Assembly: GCA_002502175.1 (NCBI GenBank)
Contig: DAPQ01000072.1
Coordinates: forward strand, 1 to 7,072
Direction of reading: 5' to 3'
DNA from: Euryarchaeota archaeon UBA19
Lineage (GTDB): Archaea > Thermoplasmatota > Poseidoniia > Poseidoniales > Thalassarchaeaceae
DNA length: 7,072 nt
The notes beneath the pieces are model-generated. The model had not been told where the DNA came from, did no database searches, and saw only the letters and a list, made by a program, of their open reading frames with translations. This document shows, piece after piece, positions 4,303-7,072 of this stretch (positions are counted from its first letter, which is position 1; every line of letters begins with the position of its first letter). Position numbers and translations under genes: made by a program.

Positions 4303-6390
4303 ATGGACTCTAAATTGAGAGCATTATTGATGTGTACGCTGATGATTGCGTCAGCTCTTGCCGGGTGTCTCGGCGGAGATGATGATGACGAGGAAGTAGA
4401 AGTAACCGTGATGGGTTGTATGGACGAAGCCGCGACTAACTATAATTCCGAAGCCGATGAAGACGACGGCTCTTGTGAATATGGTATGGCTCAGGCTGAC
4501 ATTATGTCCGCATATGCCTCTGGAGACATGGCATTCTCCGATGCATGGTACAACCTATCCGTATCACGAAAGTGTCGTGAATTGGGTACTAACAACCCGT
4601 GTGAAATGACAGACATGACGATTGGTGAGGCAGACACTCACGATCCTGCAGATGCTTATGATTCCGCATCTGGAGACGTTATTTCCAACGTCTACGATAC
4701 TCTTTACCGATACGAGGGAGACGGTGATGGTGGTTCGATTATCGTACCACGATTGGCTACCGGACACACAGTTAGTGAAGACGGTCTAACCTACACTTTC
4801 ACTCTACGTGACGACGTATACTTTAGCAATGGAGATCACATGACCTCCACTGATGCAGTATACTCTTGGTGCCGTGTTATCGGAATGGGCGCACCATCCT
4901 CTGGAGTCAACTGGATTCTAACTCAGTCATTCGACTGTAATGATGCAGATGGCAACCACGACGATTGGGGCGGCGACAGTCTGACAGTAATCGATGACTA
5001 CAGTTTCTCTGTGGAAATCTTCGACCCTTCAGCTGCTTTCGTAGCGACAATCGCTTACACAGTAGGATCTGTAATCAACTCACAACTTTGTGAGGCAAAC
5101 AGAGTAATTGTTGAAGATGATGTTAACACAACCGATGTTGACGAGTCATCCGACGACTACTGTCACGAATTCATGGATGAAGCACCAGTAGGCGCTGGAA
5201 CAAACGCCTACATGGTATCTCAGTGGGCTCGTGGAACCCGCTTGGTAATGGAGCCTAACTGGATGTACTGGGAAGAGGCAGACTTCAACCTGAACAGAGT
5301 TGTTGTTGACCTTGTTGAGGAGACTCAGACCCGTGTCCTTGCTCTACAAGACGGGGAAGTCGACCGAGCATACATCCCATCTGCTCAGAAGACTGAATTC
5401 TGTAACAACATGGAAGATCTTCCAAGTGCAGAAGGTAAGGACGGCTTCCGTTGTACTTACCGCCAGACATACAGCGTTGTGAACGTGCCTTACAACTTCA
5501 AGCCAAAGGCAGATATGGCTGACGGAGAGGCAGACTACATCAAGAATCACGACTGTGATGGAGATGGAACCAACGATTGTAACGTACTAAGTCAGTCAGC
5601 TGTAAGGCAGGCACTAAGTTACACCCTGGACTACGATACCATCCACACAGAATCTTACAAGGGTGAATTGATCCCAATCTATGGTCCAATCCCAACCGGA
5701 TTCCCATATGATGACACGCAATACGAAGTGTTCACATATGATCTTGCATATGCAGAACAAATCCTCGATGATGCAGGATTCATCCGTCAATACGACTGTG
5801 CTTCACTAACTCTAACTGGTGAGCCAACAGTTGTTGCAGAGGCAGACCGTGATGGTACTGAGTGCAGACTACCAAACGAACTCAGAATTTTGACAAACAC
5901 TGGTAACGATCAGAGGATTGCTGTAGCACAACTCTGGGGACCAGCACTTGAGTCAATTGGAATTGCAAATGACAACGCTGACCAGCCATGGGCTACCGTG
6001 ATTGACAACTACATCTACGGTAAGTGGGACCTTTGGGTAATCGGCTGGGGACCTGACTACTTGGACCCAGATAACTACTGGTCACCATTCGCAGGAAGTT
6101 CTGACATCGGTGGAGATGCCTACCACGGCTACTTCAACAACACCGCACTTGATGAAATCCTGCTAAATGCTAGGAAGGAACAAGATTCAGATGCTCGAGA
6201 GCAATTGTATGCTGATGCATACGAGCTTTGGGTAACTTCACCAACAATGGCTCTTCTGGGCCAATACGCTGGTGTAGGAGTCGGCTCCGAGCACATGTGC
6301 CCACCAGCATACGACGCGATCGGTGGAGACTATTTCTTCAACTGGGACAAGTTGGCGAAGGTCTCCGGATCATACGTTGGCGAGTGCTGA
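4303..6390 (+). CDS. lipid-anchored ABC transporter solute-binding protein, family 5 (oligopeptide type)
   Basis: The 695-residue protein is the extracytoplasmic receptor of an oligopeptide/dipeptide-type ABC importer. The N-terminus has a short basic start, a hydrophobic core and the lipobox LAGC (19-22), so C22 is the likely lipidated residue. A GGDDDDEEVEV linker follows. Then comes one GCMDEAATNYN...DDGSC module (38-58). From about residue 110 the family-5 fold begins: VISNVYDTLYRYE (126-138), VPRLATG, and YTFTLRDDVYFSNGDHMTSTDAVYSW (164-189), the family's hallmark region. The C-terminal half keeps the usual RQALSYTLDYDTI and WGPDYLDPDNYW segments. It is longer than most relatives (roughly 500-600 residues) because of the N-terminal module and acidic, cysteine-containing inserts that may form disulfides. 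It ends with tandem stops TGA TAA. The ligand cannot be told from sequence; peptides are the default guess. A DppB-type permease follows. Confidence 0.92.
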   Translation: MDSKLRALLMCTLMIASALAGCLGGDDDDEEVEVTVMGCMDEAATNYNSEADEDDGSCEYGMAQADIMSAYASGDMAFSDAWYNLSVSRKCRELGTNNPCEMTDMTIGEADTHDPADAYDSASGDVISNVYDTLYRYEGDGDGGSIIVPRLATGHTVSEDGLTYTFTLRDDVYFSNGDHMTSTDAVYSWCRVIGMGAPSSGVNWILTQSFDCNDADGNHDDWGGDSLTVIDDYSFSVEIFDPSAAFVATIAYTVGSVINSQLCEANRVIVEDDVNTTDVDESSDDYCHEFMDEAPVGAGTNAYMVSQWARGTRLVMEPNWMYWEEADFNLNRVVVDLVEETQTRVLALQDGEVDRAYIPSAQKTEFCNNMEDLPSAEGKDGFRCTYRQTYSVVNVPYNFKPKADMADGEADYIKNHDCDGDGTNDCNVLSQSAVRQALSYTLDYDTIHTESYKGELIPIYGPIPTGFPYDDTQYEVFTYDLAYAEQILDDAGFIRQYDCASLTLTGEPTVVAEADRDGTECRLPNELRILTNTGNDQRIAVAQLWGPALESIGIANDNADQPWATVIDNYIYGKWDLWVIGWGPDYLDPDNYWSPFAGSSDIGGDAYHGYFNNTALDEILLNARKEQDSDAREQLYADAYELWVTSPTMALLGQYAGVGVGSEHMCPPAYDAIGGDYFFNWDKLAKVSGSYVGEC

Positions 6391-6428
6391 TAACTGAAAA
6401 CCAGATTTCTATCTGATTTTACGAAAAC

Positions 6429-6458
6429 CCCCGCGTCGGGCCTGTTCCCGGCGCGGGG
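6429..6458 (+). other. intercistronic GC-rich hairpin between binding protein and permease
   Basis: A 12-bp stem (CCCCGCGTCGGG with CCCGGCGCGGGG, one U-G pair) closes a 6-nt CCTGTT loop, 38 bases after the binding-protein stop. It is flanked by A-rich sequence and has no T run downstream on the plus strand, so it is not a clear terminator. In binding-protein operons such structures often protect the upstream message from 3' decay and lower expression of the permease genes; that role is inferred here. The rest of the 179-bp gap (6391-6569) shows no convincing gene. Confidence 0.65.
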
Positions 6459-6569
6459 AAAATATTCTACTAATTCACAGGCGCTTAGCATTGAGAGAGA
6501 GAAAGGAAGGGTTCATCACAAGAGTGATTGACTATTTCTATCCTAGAGAATTGGCGGTTGTGGAATTAA

Positions 6570-7072
6570 ATGAAGACCGGCGAATTCATCGTTCGACGGA
6601 TTCTATTACTGATTCCTGTAATGATTGGAGTTACAGTATTCACATTCGCAATCGCTCAAATTATTCCAGCCGACCCAGCGGCTATTTTGTGTGGAGAAAG
6701 ATGCGGTCTAGTCGACCCTGTAACTGGAAAGACTATGCTACAATTGCAACAAGAAAGATTAGGTTTGAACGAACCGAAAATCGTCCAATTCAAAATCTAC
6801 ATTGAAAATTTACTCGCGGGCGACTGGGGTGAATCAACCACCTACAACAGACCAACTTCAGATGTAGTCCGAGACGCTGCACCAGTGACCTTGGAAATGG
6901 CTCTCTTTGCGTTGTTGATGGGTTACCCTATCGGGATTACACTTGGTATCCTTAGTGCTGTTTGGCAGGATCAAGTGTTCGACCACATCTCTCGTTTCTT
7001 AGCAATCGCCTTTGTCTCTCTGCCGATTTTTTGGTTGGCAATGATGCTACAGTTAATCTTTGGAACAGGCCC
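6570..7072 (+). CDS. dppB: ABC transporter permease, DppB/OppB family, 5' part only
   Basis: I translated from ATG 6570 through 167 codons to the window edge; the gene continues beyond it. A TAA stop lies immediately before the ATG in the same frame, which fixes the start. The product is one of the two membrane subunits of a peptide-type importer. It starts with the classic FIVRRILLLIPVMIGVTVF first span (6-24) followed by IIPADPA. Next comes LGLNEPKIVQF (64-74) and the family motif LLAGDWGES (81-89) of the periplasmic-side loop. PVTLEMALFALLMGYPIGI (105-123) opens the second span and is the start of the conserved permease domain, and a third hydrophobic stretch covers about 142-165. A small cysteine pair (C41, C45) sits in the first outside loop. 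It lies 179 bp after the binding protein, which suggests one operon. Substrate is unknown and the symbol denotes the family. Confidence 0.92.
   Translation, partial: MKTGEFIVRRILLLIPVMIGVTVFTFAIAQIIPADPAAILCGERCGLVDPVTGKTMLQLQQERLGLNEPKIVQFKIYIENLLAGDWGESTTYNRPTSDVVRDAAPVTLEMALFALLMGYPIGITLGILSAVWQDQVFDHISRFLAIAFVSLPIFWLAMMLQLIFGTG

Noticed and set aside
4564..5550. Minus-strand frames and short plus-strand frames inside the binding-protein gene
   Set aside because: All are covered by one continuous 695-codon frame with a lipobox and family-5 motifs.
6491..6805. 104-codon plus-strand frame overlapping the permease start as a full gene
   Set aside because: After about residue 28 it is out of frame with the DppB/OppB coding sequence and reads as nonsense (His/Arg/Ser-rich); only its first part is flagged for a check.

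Overview
The window looks like a piece of an archaeal chromosome, most likely from a marine Thermoplasmata-related euryarchaeon (Marine Group II / Poseidoniales or a close relative). The archaeal signs are an archaeo-eukaryotic primase small subunit, a short archaeal-type triosephosphate isomerase, a 35-residue protein matching ribosomal protein eL41, TATA boxes about 25 bp upstream of near-leaderless start codons, and U-rich tracts in place of hairpin-plus-U terminators. The marine placement is an inference. It rests on the lipoprotein's GCMDEAATNYN...DDGSC module and its aspartate-rich linker after the lipobox.

Left part (1-2310): a 5' fragment of priS (minus strand, running off the left edge) is divergent from tpiA (plus). 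tpiA converges on, and overlaps by 53 bp, a minus-strand gene for a PD-(D/E)XK-like protein. That protein keeps the four cysteines of the Cas4/AddB iron-sulfur fold but appears to have lost key catalytic residues. Middle part (2310-4120): a minus-strand run contains tRNA-Arg(UCU), a conspicuous hairpin and the tiny eL41 gene. Upstream of that lie an unrecognised multi-pass membrane protein and a SprT-like zinc metalloprotease with a C-terminal zinc ribbon. The protease and tRNA-Ala(GGC) diverge from what looks like one shared TATA element.

Right part (4120-7072): a regulated-looking promoter region (two dyads followed by a strong TATA box) drives a large lipid-anchored family-5 solute-binding protein. 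A 12-bp GC-rich hairpin separates it from the start of a DppB/OppB-type permease that runs off the right edge. Together these form the front of an oligopeptide-type ABC importer operon.

Most of the window is housekeeping (replication priming, glycolysis, translation) plus nutrient uptake. I see no CRISPR array, insertion sequence, prophage or toxin-antitoxin pair. The best candidates for something under-described are the degenerate iron-sulfur nuclease-like protein, the easily missed eL41 gene with its hairpin leader, the twin dyads upstream of the binding-protein promoter, and the SprT-like/membrane-protein pair.
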